Assembly (NCBI RefSeq): GCF_963678635.1
Contig: NC_087065.1
Span: 22,401,254-22,465,253 of the forward strand
Length of the DNA: 64,000 nucleotides
Source of the DNA: Symsagittifera roscoffensis
Taxonomy: Eukaryota; Xenacoelomorpha; Acoela; Convolutidae
Direction: 5' to 3'
Both the position numbers and the translations under genes were made by a program. This document shows positions 17,352 to 29,126 of the stretch, piece after piece; the first letter of the stretch is position 1, and each line of letters opens with the position of its first letter. Below the pieces are notes generated by a model that worked only from the letters and a program-made list of their open reading frames with translations, ran no database searches and had not been told where the DNA came from.

Positions 17352-17545
17352 TGTGCTGTACAATATTGTCTGGCCTGGGTGAAGTTGACATACTGAGTTG
17401 GAGAAACCTGAAAGCATTTGTCAGACACACCTGGAACCCTGTCGTACTTGAAGGGACAGAAGTCGTTTTCGAACAGAGCAGTCGCCGCTGCAAGTAGCAG
17501 GACAAAATAGAAAATTAGTTGGACAAATTGGTTCTTGGTAAGCAT
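17352..17545 (-). CDS. C-type lectin domain protein, exon 1 (partial gene)
   Basis: From ATG at 17545 the frame gives a signal peptide (hydrophobic core LIFYFVLLLAAATA) followed by the start of a C-type lectin domain with its first three cysteines (CPFKY, KCFQV, QYCTA). It ends at a good donor, GTAAGTTA, in phase 2, the same position and phase as the lectin exon at 26.1 kb. The remainder of the gene should lie to the left on the minus strand. No matching second exon is visible between 17351 and 1, so it is either beyond the retroelement and the window or lost. An in-frame ATG 63 nt upstream (17608) is less likely because it would bury the signal peptide. Confidence 0.6.
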
Positions 17546-17843
17546 TGTTAGATGGCACCTTTGTTGAAATTTGGTCAAGAAAAATGAACCTGAAAAACTA
17601 ATTTTCATCCAAAGAATTTTTATCCCGCCGATTATTTTCTAGCGTGACTTCTGTCTCGCTAGAAGTTTTTATTATAGAATCATCTGCTTCCATCAATGCC
17701 TCATTTAGTATCTTAATTACCCCACCCCACCTCGGAATTTTTGAGGATTTTTTTAGGAAACTAAGAATCAAGCAATGCCGTTTTGTTAGGTCAATGGAAA
17801 AATTGCGATTTAACTAACCGCTGTACAACGGACAACTCTGCTG

Positions 17844-18000
17844 TGGGCTCTTTTCCACTTTCCCCCCACATTTCAAAATTTCCATTTTCGTAGTTGCTTT
17901 TCGTGTTATTTGAGCTAACATGTGATTTTATGATCTAGAGTAAGAAGAACAAATCTGTTCACAATAATTAGTTTGTTGATCATGCCAAATTTCATTGCCT
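17844..18000 (-). mobile_element. MITE family A fragment cut off at the satellite element
   Basis: Begins with the family A end (GGCTCTTTTCCACTTTCCCC) and carries family internal sequence (AGAACAAATCTGTTC) in reverse orientation. It ends abruptly where the satellite-bearing element starts, so the latter arrived later or rearranged it. Confidence 0.45.
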
Positions 18001-18008
18001 TATGACAA

Positions 18009-19831
18009 CCCGGGTCGAGGTCCGCGACTCATGTTGCGACCGAAATGGGTCGCCGAATTGGACTTACTGCGACCGAAATTTCATCATACCGCAAGAGGCT
18101 TGAGTCGCACAAAGTCGCAACATACCTAATTTGGGTCGTGCAAATCGCAACATACCTAATTTGGGTTGCGCAAAGTCGCAACATACCTAATTTGGGTCGC
18201 GCAAAGTCGCAACATACCTAATTTGGGTCGCGCAAAGTAGCAACAAACATAATTTAGGTCGCGCAAAGTCGCAACAAACCTAATTTGGGTCGCGCAAAGC
18301 CGCAACATACCTAATTTGGGTCGCGCAAAGTAGCAACATACCTAACTTGGGTCGCGCAAAGTCGCAACATACCTAATTTGGGTCGCGCAAAGTCGCAACA
18401 TACCTAATTTGGGTCGCGCAAAGTCGCAACATACCTAATTTGGGTCACGCAAAGTGGCAACATACCTAATTTGGGTCGCGCAAAGTTCCAACATACCTAA
18501 CTTGGGTCGCGCAAAGTAGCAACATACCTAACTTGGGTCGCGCAAAGTCGCAACATACCTAATTTGGGTCGCGCAAAGTCGCAACATACCTAATTTGGGT
18601 CACGCAAAGTCGCAACATACCTAATTTGGGTCGCGCAAAGTCGCAACATACCTAATTTGGGTCACGCAAAGTGGCAACATACCTAATTTGGGTCGCGCAA
18701 AGTCGCAACATACCTAATTTGGGTCGCGCAAAGTAGCAACAAACATAATTTAGGTCGCGCAAAGTCGCAACAAACCTAATTTGGGTCGCGCAAAGCCGCA
18801 ACATACCTAATTTGGGTCGCGCAAAGTAGCAACATACCTAACTTGGGTCGCGCAAAGTCGCAACATACCTAATTTGGGTCGCGCAAAGTCGCAACATACC
18901 TAATTTGGGTCGCGCAAAGTCGCAACATACCTAATTTGGGTCACGCAAAGTGGCAACATACCTAATTTGGGTCGCGCAAAGTTCCAACATACCTAACTTG
19001 GGTCGCGCAAAGTAGCAACATACCTAACTTGGGTCGCGCAAAGTCGCAACATACCTAATTTGGGTCGCGCAAAGTCGCAACATACCTAATTTGGGTCACG
19101 CAAAGTCGCAACATACCTAATTTGGGTCGCGCAAAGTCGCAACATACCTAATTTGGGTCACGCAAAGTGGCAACATACCTAATTTGGGTCGCGCAAAGTT
19201 CCAACATACCTAAGTTGGGTCGCGCAAAGTCGCAACATACCTAACTTGGGTCGCGCAAAGTCGCAACATACCTAATTTGGGTCGCGCAAAGTAGCAACAT
19301 ACCTAACTTGGGTCGCGCAAAGTCGCAACATACCTAATTTGGGTCGCGCAAAGTCGCAACATACCTAATTTGGGTCACGCAAAGTCGCAACATACCTAAT
19401 TTGGGTCGCGCAAAGTCGCAACATACCTAATTTGGGTCACGCAAAGTGGCAACATACCTGATTTGGGTCGCGCAAAGTTGCAACATACCTAAGTTGGGTA
19501 GCGCAAAGTGGCAACATACCTAATTTGGGTCGCGCAAAGTTCCAACATACCTAATTTGGGTCGCGCAAAGTCGCAACATACCTAAGTTGGGTAGCGAAAA
19601 GTCGCAACATACCTAAGTTGGGTCGCGCAAAGTCGCAACATAACTAAGTTGGGTCGCAATTGTCGCAACATACCCATTTTGAGTCGCAATGGTCGCAACA
19701 TATCTTCTTTGGGTCGTGCAAAGTCGCAACATAATTATTTTGAGTCGCAATGGTCGCAACATACCCAATTTGGGTCGCAATGGTCACAAAATACCCATTT
19801 TCGCAACATATGTCCCCGACCTTGACTCGGG
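18009..19831. repeat. 31-bp satellite array inside terminal inverted repeats
   Basis: More than 50 head-to-tail copies of a 31-bp monomer (GTCGCGCAAAGTCGCAACAT plus ACCTAATTTGG) from about 18110 to 19640, with diverged monomers towards both ends. Monomer variants recur exactly 496 bp apart (18241 and 18737; 18486 and 18982), i.e. 16 monomers, which is a higher-order repeat. The array is bracketed by inverted repeats: 18009-18041 (CCCGGGTCGAGGTC...CATGTTGCGA) and the complement of 19797-19831. No target-site duplication is obvious. There are no unique spacers between repeats. Confidence 0.85.
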
Positions 19832-20680
19832 AACGTTAAAACGGTTTTTCAAAATTGATTATCAAATATGAGAGAAAAGTGGAAAAGTGCCACTCGGTGG
19901 ACTGGTTCTACCAACAAACATGTCTGGCTTCAAACTTATGGATGTTTCTGGCTTTTTGCGAAATCCCCACACTTCAAGTCTTTTTGGTTTAAGAACCTGG
20001 AACAAGCGAGTTGGCCCGATCGTGTCGAGCTGGCATTTGTAGACCGGCTTGACAAATTTGTATTGTAGGCCTGTTCGAATTTTAGCATTTGAAAAACAAA
20101 AAAAAAATAAGACGCGACCGGCGAAACTCATTAAACCGTCGAGGCGACCTAATAAAATGGCGTTACCAGCGCGACTGCAAAAGTATTAGTTCCAAGTTGG
20201 CACAACAAAAAAAACTTCGTGGCAGGCGCGACCAAAGCCTCAAGTCTTTTTCTGGCTCTTTTTCCTACAAGGTTGGGTATGAAGACCAAACATGCTTGTC
20301 ATCAAGGCCTAATTTACTTGTCCACGGGCGGTTTTTTGTAGCAATCGAACTATGCGAACAATTTTTTTGTAAACAGAATTATTTTTTTAACCGTCCCGTA
20401 TTGGTTAGTTGACTGTTGCACAAAAAAGAAGTCAATACTAACAGAAATTGAAATATTGCAGCAGAGCAATGTTTTTCTGTGCAATTTTAATTTTCAATTT
20501 TTAAATTTTTTTGTTCTTTTCCTGACTTCGATTTTACATTATTTGATAATTGGTTTATCTGTTTATTTTCTTATCGGTCAAAAACAAGTTTTATGGCCCG
20601 GATTATATCGCTTTCTTCAAAATTTTTGCGATTTTGTTGAGATTTTTGAATACTCAACTATAATTGGCTAAAATTAAATC
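19832..20680. other. No gene recognised
   Basis: AT-rich DNA with short frames only. A stretch at about 20100-20240 has a few 'gcgacc' words like those in the satellite, probably diverged monomers. Nothing else can be supported. Confidence 0.3.
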
Positions 20681-20689
20681 AAATTAAGA

Positions 20690-20795
20690 TCTTTCAAGAA
20701 TTTTGCAAGGTAAGGTTTTTGAAAGACGATGCATCTTTTCGAAAGATCTTGCAAGACTCTTGCAAGATCTTGCAAGATAACTTTCTTTTAAACAT
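20690..20795. repeat. Short repeats of CTTGCAAGAT
   Basis: The word CTTGCAAGAT and close variants recur several times here, and again in a palindromic form at 21509-21540. They flank the long palindrome and may belong to the same element. Confidence 0.35.
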
Positions 20796-21095
20796 AATCT
20801 TTTTTTCAGAAAGATCTTTGAAGATATAATTTTTTTTGGGTAAAAACAAATTTTTAAACGCAAATGCATTCTACAGCGTTAATAGGGGTAGCGTTTAAAT
20901 TGTACTTAAGTAAAATTAAATAAAATTAAATAAAACAACAAAAGAGGAAAAGAGAAAAAAATAACTGCATAATCAGATGAACTTAATTAGTGATAGTATT
21001 CATGTTAACACAACATATATAACAAAATGACAAATTTTGACAGAAATAAAAAAAATAAATTTCAACCGCTAGAATTACAAAAATAGATGCAATTT

Positions 21096-21369
21096 TCCAA
21101 TAAAGTCAGAAAATCTAGTTTTATGAAATTTTAATTCAAAAAACATAAATTATAACCAAAACCTGAAACATTGAAAAAGCTGAAAAATTTGCTGAAAATT
21201 TTCAATACGTGGTCAACTTGAACGAATGTTCGGATAAAAAAATAAAGTTGACCACGTATTGAAAATTTTCAGCAAATTTTTCAGCTTTTTCAATGTTTCA
21301 GGTTATGGTTATAATTTATGTTTTTTGAATTAAAATTTCATAAAACTAGATTTTCTGACTTTATTGGAA
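21096..21369. repeat. Long near-perfect palindrome, arms of about 125 bp
   Basis: The left arm (about 21096-21219) is the reverse complement of the right arm (about 21245-21369), with one mismatch visible and a 25-bp spacer. The spacer motif TTGAACGAATGTTCGGATAA reappears inverted at the outer edge of the right arm. The DNA could extrude as a hairpin. A 13-bp direct repeat CATAATCAGATGA flanks the wider region (20968-20980 and 21628-21640), suggesting a foldback-type insertion. Confidence 0.75.
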
Positions 21370-21640
21370 ATTTTTTTATCCGAACATTCGTTCAAAATCT
21401 TTTGCGACTGTAGTCAAATTAGATCTTCATAGTGCTTTTCTAGAACTCCATAGTGCTTTTCTAGATCTCCATAGTGCTTGTAAAATACTTTGTGAAAAAC
21501 TTTCATAGTAGGTTATCTTGCAAGATCTTGAAAGATAACCGTCCATGATCGACTAGAGTTTTCAAATAGTCTTAGGTTCTTGAAGTATTTGTCTTTGACA
21601 AGGAATTAATTTTTTTTTGAATGAGTTCATAATCAGATGA

Positions 21641-23090
21641 GTGTCGAAGCAGTCTTTCTAACTTTTCTACTAAAACACTTTGTTTGGTTTCCCCGTGATT
21701 TGTGCCGGAAAACACTACAAAAAATTGTTTTGTTCATGTTACAAAACTTTGTTACCAAAAAGTTTTTGGCAACTGAGTTGAGGATTTTCGTTTCATATCT
21801 CATGTTAATATTTGACCTCGAGCAATCTCCGCAAGCTTTTGTTTTTCTTGTTTTTGGATATTAGTTTTTAAAATCAGTCATTTCGTGAAACAACAGTTAA
21901 GTTTGTTTCCTTATAAAATGGGTCATGATGACTGTTTAATGATTGCAAACTTTAAAAAAAAATCATATTAAATCAAAAAATTGGTTAACACTCAAATTAT
22001 CTCTGTAATCTCCAATATTACCTCTGTAATTTTGGTTAAAATTCTCTCATATTACCTCTGTGATACGGCAAAAATCCATGGTTTATTTTCAACGATTAAA
22101 TCATGACTTATTGGTAGGCTATGACCTTTTTTACTCAGTAGATCATTGCTGAATTCCTCACAGAATCAAACCATTGCCAGTAATTCAAGGTACTGTACTT
22201 TTTCTCCTGGCCATTTTAAAAACTGTAAGCAGAAAAATTATGTACTATGCCTCTCCAATTAAAAACTTTTCCACTGCTGCACATTATGACGCTTTGTTTG
22301 AATCACATATGGCTTCCAATTCTATTTTAGCGTTGTAATTTAAGTGCCCGGATTGACGTCCGTAGAAGAAATTATTTGCTTATTTTACATTTTCATATAT
22401 GGCGTCTATGAAAACTATTTTAAGGATTTTTAATGAACACCTTTGCTCTATTTCCTTTTTTGAAGTTTTCAGGTCATTGAAAATGATTTGAAACTTTGGA
22501 TGAAAAACTGCTCATCATACAATTTTTATGTATGAAAATCGAATGACCTACAATTTTGTTATAAAAAAGAAATATTTCCAAAGTTCATCAAAAAACGTGT
22601 CTTGATAATTTTAAATAGCGTTAAAAAAATTATAGGATTTTTAAAGGTAGAGGTCGTTTTGTTGTCAAAAGCATGATATCGTTTTTGGTCGAAAAAATTC
22701 GTATCATATTGTTTTCATATATAAAAATTCTATGATAAGCTTTCTCCAAAAAATTCAAACTAATCACGAATCAATTGAAAGTGCGTTCGGGTGGTTTCAA
22801 ATTAGTTTAATATAAAAAACCCATTATAGCGTGCATTTTGATAGTCAAAAACATTTTTTTTATGATCGAAAACTTGGGTATCATATTTTTTTCATATATA
22901 TAAATATATTTCCTCTAGTATAAGGAGTTTCAGCTGTCTCAAACTTGAGGGGAGTAGGTGAAAAACGCAGTCGGAGCTCCCAACATCTAATGTTCTCTCA
23001 ATAATCTCCATGGTTCAGAAATGGCACGCTTGATAGGTGGGTCTTAAGTCTCACTGCCTTTAATTTACTTACCATGTTTGAACAATTCAA
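21641..23090. other. No gene recognised, AT-rich
   Basis: Non-coding AT-rich DNA. The phrase 'ATTACCTCTGT' recurs three times near 22000-22070. No frame with protein-like composition on either strand. Confidence 0.3.
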
Positions 23091-23099
23091 AAAGCTTTC

Positions 23100-23640
23100 C
23101 ATGAAAAGATGCCTATCATACAACTTCATAGCTTGAAAAAAAAATGCCCATCATACTATTTCATAGTATGGAAAAAATGCTTGTCATACAATTTCATTGC
23201 ATGGAATAAATATTATCGTACAATATCATAGAATGGAAAAAATGCTTGTCATAAAATTTCTTGATTGAAAAAACTACTAATCATACAAATTCATAGAATG
23301 GAAAAAGGCTTGTCCTACAATTTCACGCTATGGAAAAATGCTTATCATACAATTTCATAGTATGAAAAAAATGCTTTTCGCACAGTTTCATATTATCGAA
23401 AAAATGCTTGCCATACAACTTCAAAGTATGTAAAAATGCTTATCATACAATTTCTTAGTATAGGAATATAGCTTATCATAGAATTTCATAGTTTAAAAGA
23501 ATGCTTAGCATGCTCTTTTCATACATTTTTGGTAATAAAAAGATTGATGAAAAAAAATTAATTTTGATTCCAGAGCTCGGAAAAAATGCTTGTTATAAAA
23601 TATCATAGTATGGAAAATGCTTATTTTGTTATTTTCATGC
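23100..23640. repeat. Degenerate minisatellite, unit about 35 bp
   Basis: Imperfect tandem units built around TCATACAATTTCATAGTATG followed by GAAAAAATGCTT, at least twelve in a row with substitutions and small indels. TCATAC...GTATG gives each unit a small dyad. It is old, judging by divergence. Confidence 0.65.
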
Positions 23641-25061
23641 AATTACTTTTGGTCTGAAAGTGTAACCCAGTGATACTTGTAGCTGAAAAATTGTTTTTGA
23701 ATAGATCGCGTGAGAAACTTTCTTTGCCTTGATAAAAACTACCCTTTTCCATAATTCAAAAGTGTACGGCCGTTGTTACTGTTATGCAGGGTATTGTTTC
23801 TAGCATTTTGACCCTCATTGAACATTTCGAATAAGCCGCCAAAAAAAGTTTTAAAAAAGCCTGATAAACAAACTGCTTTAAAGTCTGATTAGTTCACTAA
23901 GTTGGAGTATGTTTAAAACAATTTTAACAAAAGTTCGCATTGGTTGTTGTTTTTTATAGTTTGAGTTGATACTTTCTCTCGTTTTAATAGGTTAAGGATT
24001 TTGTATTGACTTTTTAGTTGGGGCATTCATTGGATCAGCGTCCATTGTTAATCTAACAGTTCCATATTTTTTTGCGCTGATAACAACGGCTGAAGCAAGA
24101 TAGACACTGGCAATTTTTTTCAGTTTTGCTATTCCTTGATTAAACATTTGATTGGTCTCCCACCTTTTGTTGAATATAAATCAGGACACTACGAACTTTT
24201 CGAGGTTTGAAATTGAAGTACATTTGAATACTATGCTGTGTGTAATCCATGGTTTTTGGATCTTCCTTTTCTTCTGGAAGTTTTTTTCCAGGTTCATATA
24301 ATAATTTAAGCAAAATGTTGATATGTCCCGAATTTTTTTTTGTTAATTACAAAATATTGTGTAAATATTGATAAAGCCTTTTTGGTGTGTGTGTGTGTGT
24401 GTGTGTTTGTGTGGGTGTGAAGCGGGTTGTTGAGGTGCATGCATTCCAAAAGATTGAAGGCCTTTTTGGTATGTCTCTGCGGCATTGTAGAGGTATAATC
24501 GTTGCATAACAATTTTCTTTTTCGAAAAATTCCTCTCATTTTGCACAAAATTTATTGAAATATCTGCAAACTTGCCATAAGGAATTATTTCGTCTTTTTG
24601 TACCGAGAGAAAAGAACAAACAGGACTTTACACGTTTGTTGGCTTCCCGGTAAAACACATTAAATCCTTTCTCAGTAATTTTTGTTTCTTCTGTCAGTGT
24701 TGGCTTCGTCAATTTTTCTATTTTCTGCTTGGTCCTTTGGATCATTTCTCGATTTCGAGTATTGATTTTGTTTTCCGGTTCGGCGATACGTTCAAATCTA
24801 GGTGGAGGGTCAAAAAACTAGCTAAATTGAAAGTTCTTTGGGATCGCATTATTCCCTGAGTTCTCTTGATAAAACAAATTGCCAATTTCCATTTTCGATT
24901 TGGAGTTGCATTTGGTCATAAAACAGGGACAACTGAAGTCTTAGTTCTGTGCTCGTGGGTCGTAGCTGATGGCTCATAGATAAAGAACAATCTCACCCGA
25001 GCTCAGAAGATCCAGCGGCGCACCCCCAGGCTCCCCAGGCCAGGAATTTATTCCACCAGAC
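23641..25061. other. No gene recognised; GT microsatellite at 24385-24419
   Basis: AT-rich non-coding DNA. A (GT)n tract lies at about 24385-24419. Short frames on the minus strand run through the microsatellite and carry poly-Thr-His artefacts. Confidence 0.3.
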
Positions 25062-25069
25062 CAGATATC

Positions 25070-25294
25070 GGCTCTTTTCCAGTTTCCCACCTACCTCGGG
25101 AAATTACAAAATTAAGCTGTTTAAAAATTGTTCACACGGCATTTGCATGTAAAAAATGTTGAAGGAATTTGTTCACTTGTTCACGTTGACACGTTTTATT
25201 GCAGTTTATATTCAGAAAAGTCATTTTAAATTGAGTTCCATATTTTGAATTTCGGAAAAAATCAAAGGGGGTGGGGGGAAACTGGAAAAGACCC
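25070..25294 (+). mobile_element. MITE family A, copy 2, 8-bp TSD CAGATATC
   Basis: Ends GGCTCTTTTCCAGTTTCCC and AAACTGGAAAAGACCC; one base change in the right terminal GAGCC. Target duplication CAGATATC at 25062-25069 and 25295-25302. Confidence 0.75.
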
Positions 25295-26040
25295 CAGATA
25301 TCTACTTCACAGACGTTTCTCTAAAATTCTTCAAGGGGCACTCGACAAACAGGCACAAACATCAAACATATCACATATATTTAATAGCTTTATCACAACA
25401 ATAAGGCTAATAGTTACTAAAAATAATCGTCATGTTCAGTTAAGAACTGGTTAAATGGGGAATCAGATGCATGGAAAAAGCTTAGCCAACACTCCAATCA
25501 CCTAAAATAATCTAGAGAATGATAAAAATAACATGGATTAACATATAGAGTTGGGAGTCTAGTGCCAACCTGCGATAGACTAGTTAGTCAATCATAAGCC
25601 ACCTTTTCTTTCCCTCCCCTAATCTGCCAAAAAAATTTCACGTTATTCGATTGTTATGAAAATTAGCATACGGACTAATGCCAGGACAAACATACTTTAC
25701 CTTGTAAAAACACTTTTTACACCATCAAGTTGAAAAGAGGAAAAAGAGCCGAAGGGTTTTTTAAGGTTATGTATGAAAAGCAAAATATGTTTGTCATGGC
25801 TTTATTAGTCTGCATGGGGGAAGGAAAAAGAGCCTCTTCATCTAAAGAATCGTATAATCAGTATATTCTCTTAAAGTGGACGTTGATGTTTAGTAGCGGG
25901 AAAGAGTGGGGTAGAATAAGATCTAAAATTGCTGCAGAATACACGTGACTCGTATAATTCTTTGTGTCTAAAATCATCAACATAATCTCAAAAAAAATAC
26001 CGCGCTTTTGCTTGCAATCTTTCCAGATATCTCATTAATA
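25295..26040. other. Non-coding upstream region of the plus-strand lectin gene
   Basis: Contains degenerate family B MITE pieces (right ends AAAAAGAGCC at about 25750 and 25832, with the internal GTTTGTCATGG). No coding frame. The lectin promoter would lie here; no TATA-type element stands out. Confidence 0.3.
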
Positions 26041-26099
26041 ATTTGTTTCGAAACTTTGCGAACAAAAAACAGCTAATATTTCACATCCGCGATTGGTGC

Positions 26100-26278
26100 A
26101 TGAAAATGCTGAAATATATTTTTATTTTCTTAGTAACGTTCCTCTGTAACTATGGATTTGTGAATATGGAGGGGGCTTACTGTCCATATCAGTACCACTT
26201 GATCAACGTCACTTGCTACCACATCTCCGAAAAACTGATGGATTCCGTTTTTGATGCGGAATCTTACTGCAACGCCAG
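26100..26278 (+). CDS. C-type lectin domain protein, exon 1
   Basis: ATG at 26100 (or 26106) starts a signal peptide (MLKYIFIFLVTFLCNYGF), followed by the first part of a C-type lectin domain with cysteines in CPYQY, TCYHI and SYCNA. The exon ends at 26278 before GTCAGA, in phase 2 (codon AG|G). The acceptor-preceded exon at 56161 begins with G and stays in frame. Joined by coordinates, the two exons give 525 nt, i.e. 174 residues, a usual size for a secreted single-domain nematode lectin. Such proteins are often gut-expressed and immune-related, but binding specificity cannot be read here. The exon joins across about 29.9 kb of repeats. Confidence 0.75.
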
Positions 26279-26411
26279 GTCAGAATAGATGTTTCGACTC
26301 TTACCAATTTCCCCCTTACATTTGGAATGTTCCATTTTTAGTGTTATTATGTCTCATTTCGTTGTGTTACGATGTGAAGTTTGAAGAAAAAATGTTCGTA
26401 AAATATAGTTT

Positions 26412-26559
26412 GTGCTCATTTCCACTTTCCCCCACATTTGAATTGCAACTTTGAAAACTGTCTTCAGGTTGTTATTGTGCAATGAAACCTTGAATGGTGA
26501 TCAAGCTAACAATTTTGAACAGATTTTTTGGGGGGGGGGGGGGTTGGAAAGAGCCCAAA
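26412..26559 (+). mobile_element. Degenerate MITE, family A-like
   Basis: Left end like GCTCATTTCCACTTTCCCCC, right end GGTTGGAAAGAGCC with a run of about 15 G. Internal match to family A (TGCAATGAAA, TGAACAGATTTTTT). No clean target duplication. Confidence 0.45.
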
Positions 26560-26952
26560 TTTTTTGAATGGTTTACTTAACATCGCGCTATTAGCCGTAA
26601 TCATCTATCAAAACAGAGTTTTTCAAAATTCTTCATGGCTTACGTAACATTGCGCAATTAGACCTGAATAACTATGATAACAAAACTTTCAAAAGTGTTC
26701 AGAGTTGATCACAATGTAAACATTTATTGAACCGTGAGTGACAACGTCGAATCGGTTTTTCAAAACCGAAACTCAACTTTTCCTGCTCTTTTTCCTATCA
26801 CCCAAACTGCATATTTTTATATGTTAACAATTTTTTTCACATTTTACGCTCTTTACTGCTCTTTCCAGTCTCCTCTTTAATTTTTTCTGAACTTCATTAT
26901 TCGAAAAAATATTTAAAATTACTTTTTTTGTTATAAATTGATACAAAACGTG

Positions 26953-27173
26953 GGCTCTTTTTCAGTTACCCCCCCCCCCCTTCAAATTTAATTTTGAAAA
27001 GCTTATTTAACGTTGTCATAATGCAATGAAGTTTGGCGTGGTGAACAAATCGACAACTGTGAACAGATTTGTTCTTCATACTTTGCAGCGTAACATCACG
27101 TATTTAGCCGTAATAACAGGTAAAACAAACATAAAACTCGGCATTTTGAAAGGGGGGAAACTGGAAAAGAGCC
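26953..27173 (+). mobile_element. MITE family A, copy 3, 8-bp TSD AAAACGTG
   Basis: 221 bp, ends GGCTCTTTTTCAGTTACCCC and AAACTGGAAAAGAGCC. Target duplication AAAACGTG at 26945-26952 and 27174-27181. Interior nearly identical to copy 1. Confidence 0.8.
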
Positions 27174-27225
27174 AAAACGTGTCAACGTGAACAGGTACAC
27201 AAATTTTTGGCTCGCTTTTCCAGTT

Positions 27226-27570
27226 CCCTCTCTTGATTTGTTTTTGAAATCCAATGTACTAAAATCTATTCGAAATGTTTTTTAATGCTCTAAATTGAAA
27301 TAAAACGTGTAAGCGGGAACAAGTGAACAGACTTTTACAATTTTTCTCACATGCAAATTGTCGTATGAACAATTTTTAAACAAATTCATTTTGTAATTTT
27401 ACGAGGAGGGTGGGAAACTGGAAAAGAGCCTACTATTGTTATGAAAATTTACACGAAGACTAATATGGCCATGAATAGTATATTTGTTTTTCATAACCAA
27501 CCGTGTAAAACTACTCGCTACACAAAGAAAATGATGCTCGTGTGAGGTTGGGAAAGGAAAAAGAGCCAGT
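27226..27570. mobile_element. Two truncated MITE copies abutting
   Basis: A family A-like copy (27226 to about 27431, GGCTCGCTTTTCCAGTT to AACTGGAAAAGAGCC) runs into a reversed family B half (internal 'CATAACCAACCGTGTAAAAC', right end GGAAAAAGAGCC near 27568). No clean duplications. Confidence 0.45.
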
Positions 27571-27698
27571 TTTACTACCATCCTACATAATTATAGGACT
27601 GTTTTTCCTTTGCCCCCACTTCCCATGAACATCAGTTTTATGAGGTAGTGAGTGGTTTTACAAGGTTCATTATGAAGACCAAATTTGTTTGTCATGGC

Positions 27699-27902
27699 GG
27701 CTCTTTTTCCTTCCCCCCCCCCCCACCTCACAGGAGCTTCAATATATTAGTGTAACGAGTGGTTTTACGAGGTTGAGTATGAAGACCAAATATGTTTTTT
27801 GTGGCCTTATTAGTCTGTATGTAAATTTTCATAACAATCGGACAATGTGGTCAACAAATTTACATGTAAAAATTTGCAGGTGGGGGGAAAGGAAAAAGAG
27901 CC
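27699..27902 (+). mobile_element. MITE family B, copy 1, 8-bp TSD GTCATGGC
   Basis: 204 bp with ends GGCTCTTTTTCCTTCCCCC and GGGGAAAGGAAAAAGAGCC. Target duplication GTCATGGC at 27691-27698 and 27903-27910. The flanking words are themselves internal family B sequence, so this copy is nested in another. Confidence 0.8.
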
Positions 27903-28066
27903 GTCATGGCCTATTTAGTTCGCATGTCGGTTTTCATAAGAATCAAATGGTGGGAACAGTAATTTTACTTGTAAAAACTGCAGGTGGGGGAGGCGAATTA
28001 CAGACTACTGTAGTAGAAAATTGCCAGGCATTGAATTGTAGTGTTTAACTCCCACCTGTCAATATC

Positions 28067-28280
28067 AGTTTTAGGCTCGTTTCCACTTTTCCCACTTCTT
28101 AAGTTTTCTAATTTCATAGTTGATATACTTGTTATTATGGCTAAATATACGATGTTAAGATGTAAAGTTGGAGGAAAAACTATTTTCGCAATTCTTACTT
28201 TTTTCACTCTGATAATGTTGGAGTAGTTTTTCAAAATTGAATTTAAGAGGTGGGAGAAAGTAGAAAAGAGCCCAATTTTG
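28067..28280 (+). mobile_element. Degenerate MITE, family A-like
   Basis: Ends GGCTCGTTTCCACTTTTCCC and GGGAGAAAGTAGAAAAGAGCC; flanks CAGTTTTA and CAATTTTG match at six of eight positions, consistent with a decayed duplication. Confidence 0.5.
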
Positions 28281-28605
28281 AAAAGTTTCTTTAATTTTAA
28301 TATAATTCAATCAAATTTACCAAGGTGAACAAACTAACAAAATGTTTTACTTTTTGACTCTTGCCCACTTCCACACACACGTGTCAATTTTTCAGTTTTT
28401 TGAATTGATACAACTGTCGTTTGATTGCTCAACAAGTTTTTTTCTTTCACTTACTCCCACATTTGAAAATTTTTCAATTTCAAGAAAAAAACTATGATTC
28501 GAATTGATTTTAAATTCAATTTATTCAATCAATTTGTTTTCATTCAGCCAGATTGTTTAAAGCGGAGTGTGAAATATGAATCCCAATCCGAAGTATATGT
28601 AACAC

Positions 28606-29023
28606 CAGGGGCGGGGAGGCGGACGCCCCCCCCCCTCAGGCATTCGACCCCCTGCCGACCCAAAGGGTCCCACCTTTGATACTTTTCAGAAATTCATTTT
28701 TGGCCGACCGACCCTAAAGTTTTTCTAAAGGCGCCTTTGGCGCCAATATATATTAACTTCGAGGGGGAGCTCGCGCCAAAAAAACGCGATTTTTTTGTCA
28801 AAAAAGTTCAAAAAGTGCCCAAAAACGGCTTTTTTTTTTTTTACTGTTTTTTCAAAAGTTTGCCTGCGGCGCAGAAAATTTTGCCAAAATAGGGGCAAAA
28901 CAGTGCTTTGAGAGAGCTCGAAAAATCAATTTGGTCGACTTTAAAAAAAGGTCGTCAAAATTTTGGAAATTTTTTTGAATATCCGCCCCGCCCCCCCTCG
29001 AGAAAATCCTAGATCCGCCCCTG
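28606..29023 (+). mobile_element. hAT-type MITE (family C), copy 1, 8-bp TSD TGTAACAC
   Basis: 418 bp, ends CAGGGGCGG and CTAGATCCGCCCCTG. Target duplication TGTAACAC at 28598-28605 and 29024-29031. CAGGGGCGG-type ends with 8-bp duplications are typical of hAT elements. No transposase. Confidence 0.8.
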
Positions 29024-29126
29024 TGTAACACAAACATGTGACACAACTCAATGTTTGAGTTACAAGTTACAAATTATTTTTAAAATGAACTGAATCACGC
29101 TTTTCAAGCAATCCTCGACAAAAGAA

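Noticed and set aside
18009..19831. Possible CRISPR array
   Set aside because: The 31-bp repeats are directly adjacent with no unique spacers, show a 496-bp higher-order period, and sit in eukaryotic DNA.
19862..20412. Protein-coding gene near 20 kb
   Set aside because: Frames of 66-107 codons overlap on both strands with no family match, and diverged satellite words explain part of the composition.
24306..24548. Minus-strand ORFs across the GT microsatellite
   Set aside because: Their His/Thr repeats are produced by the (GT)n tract.
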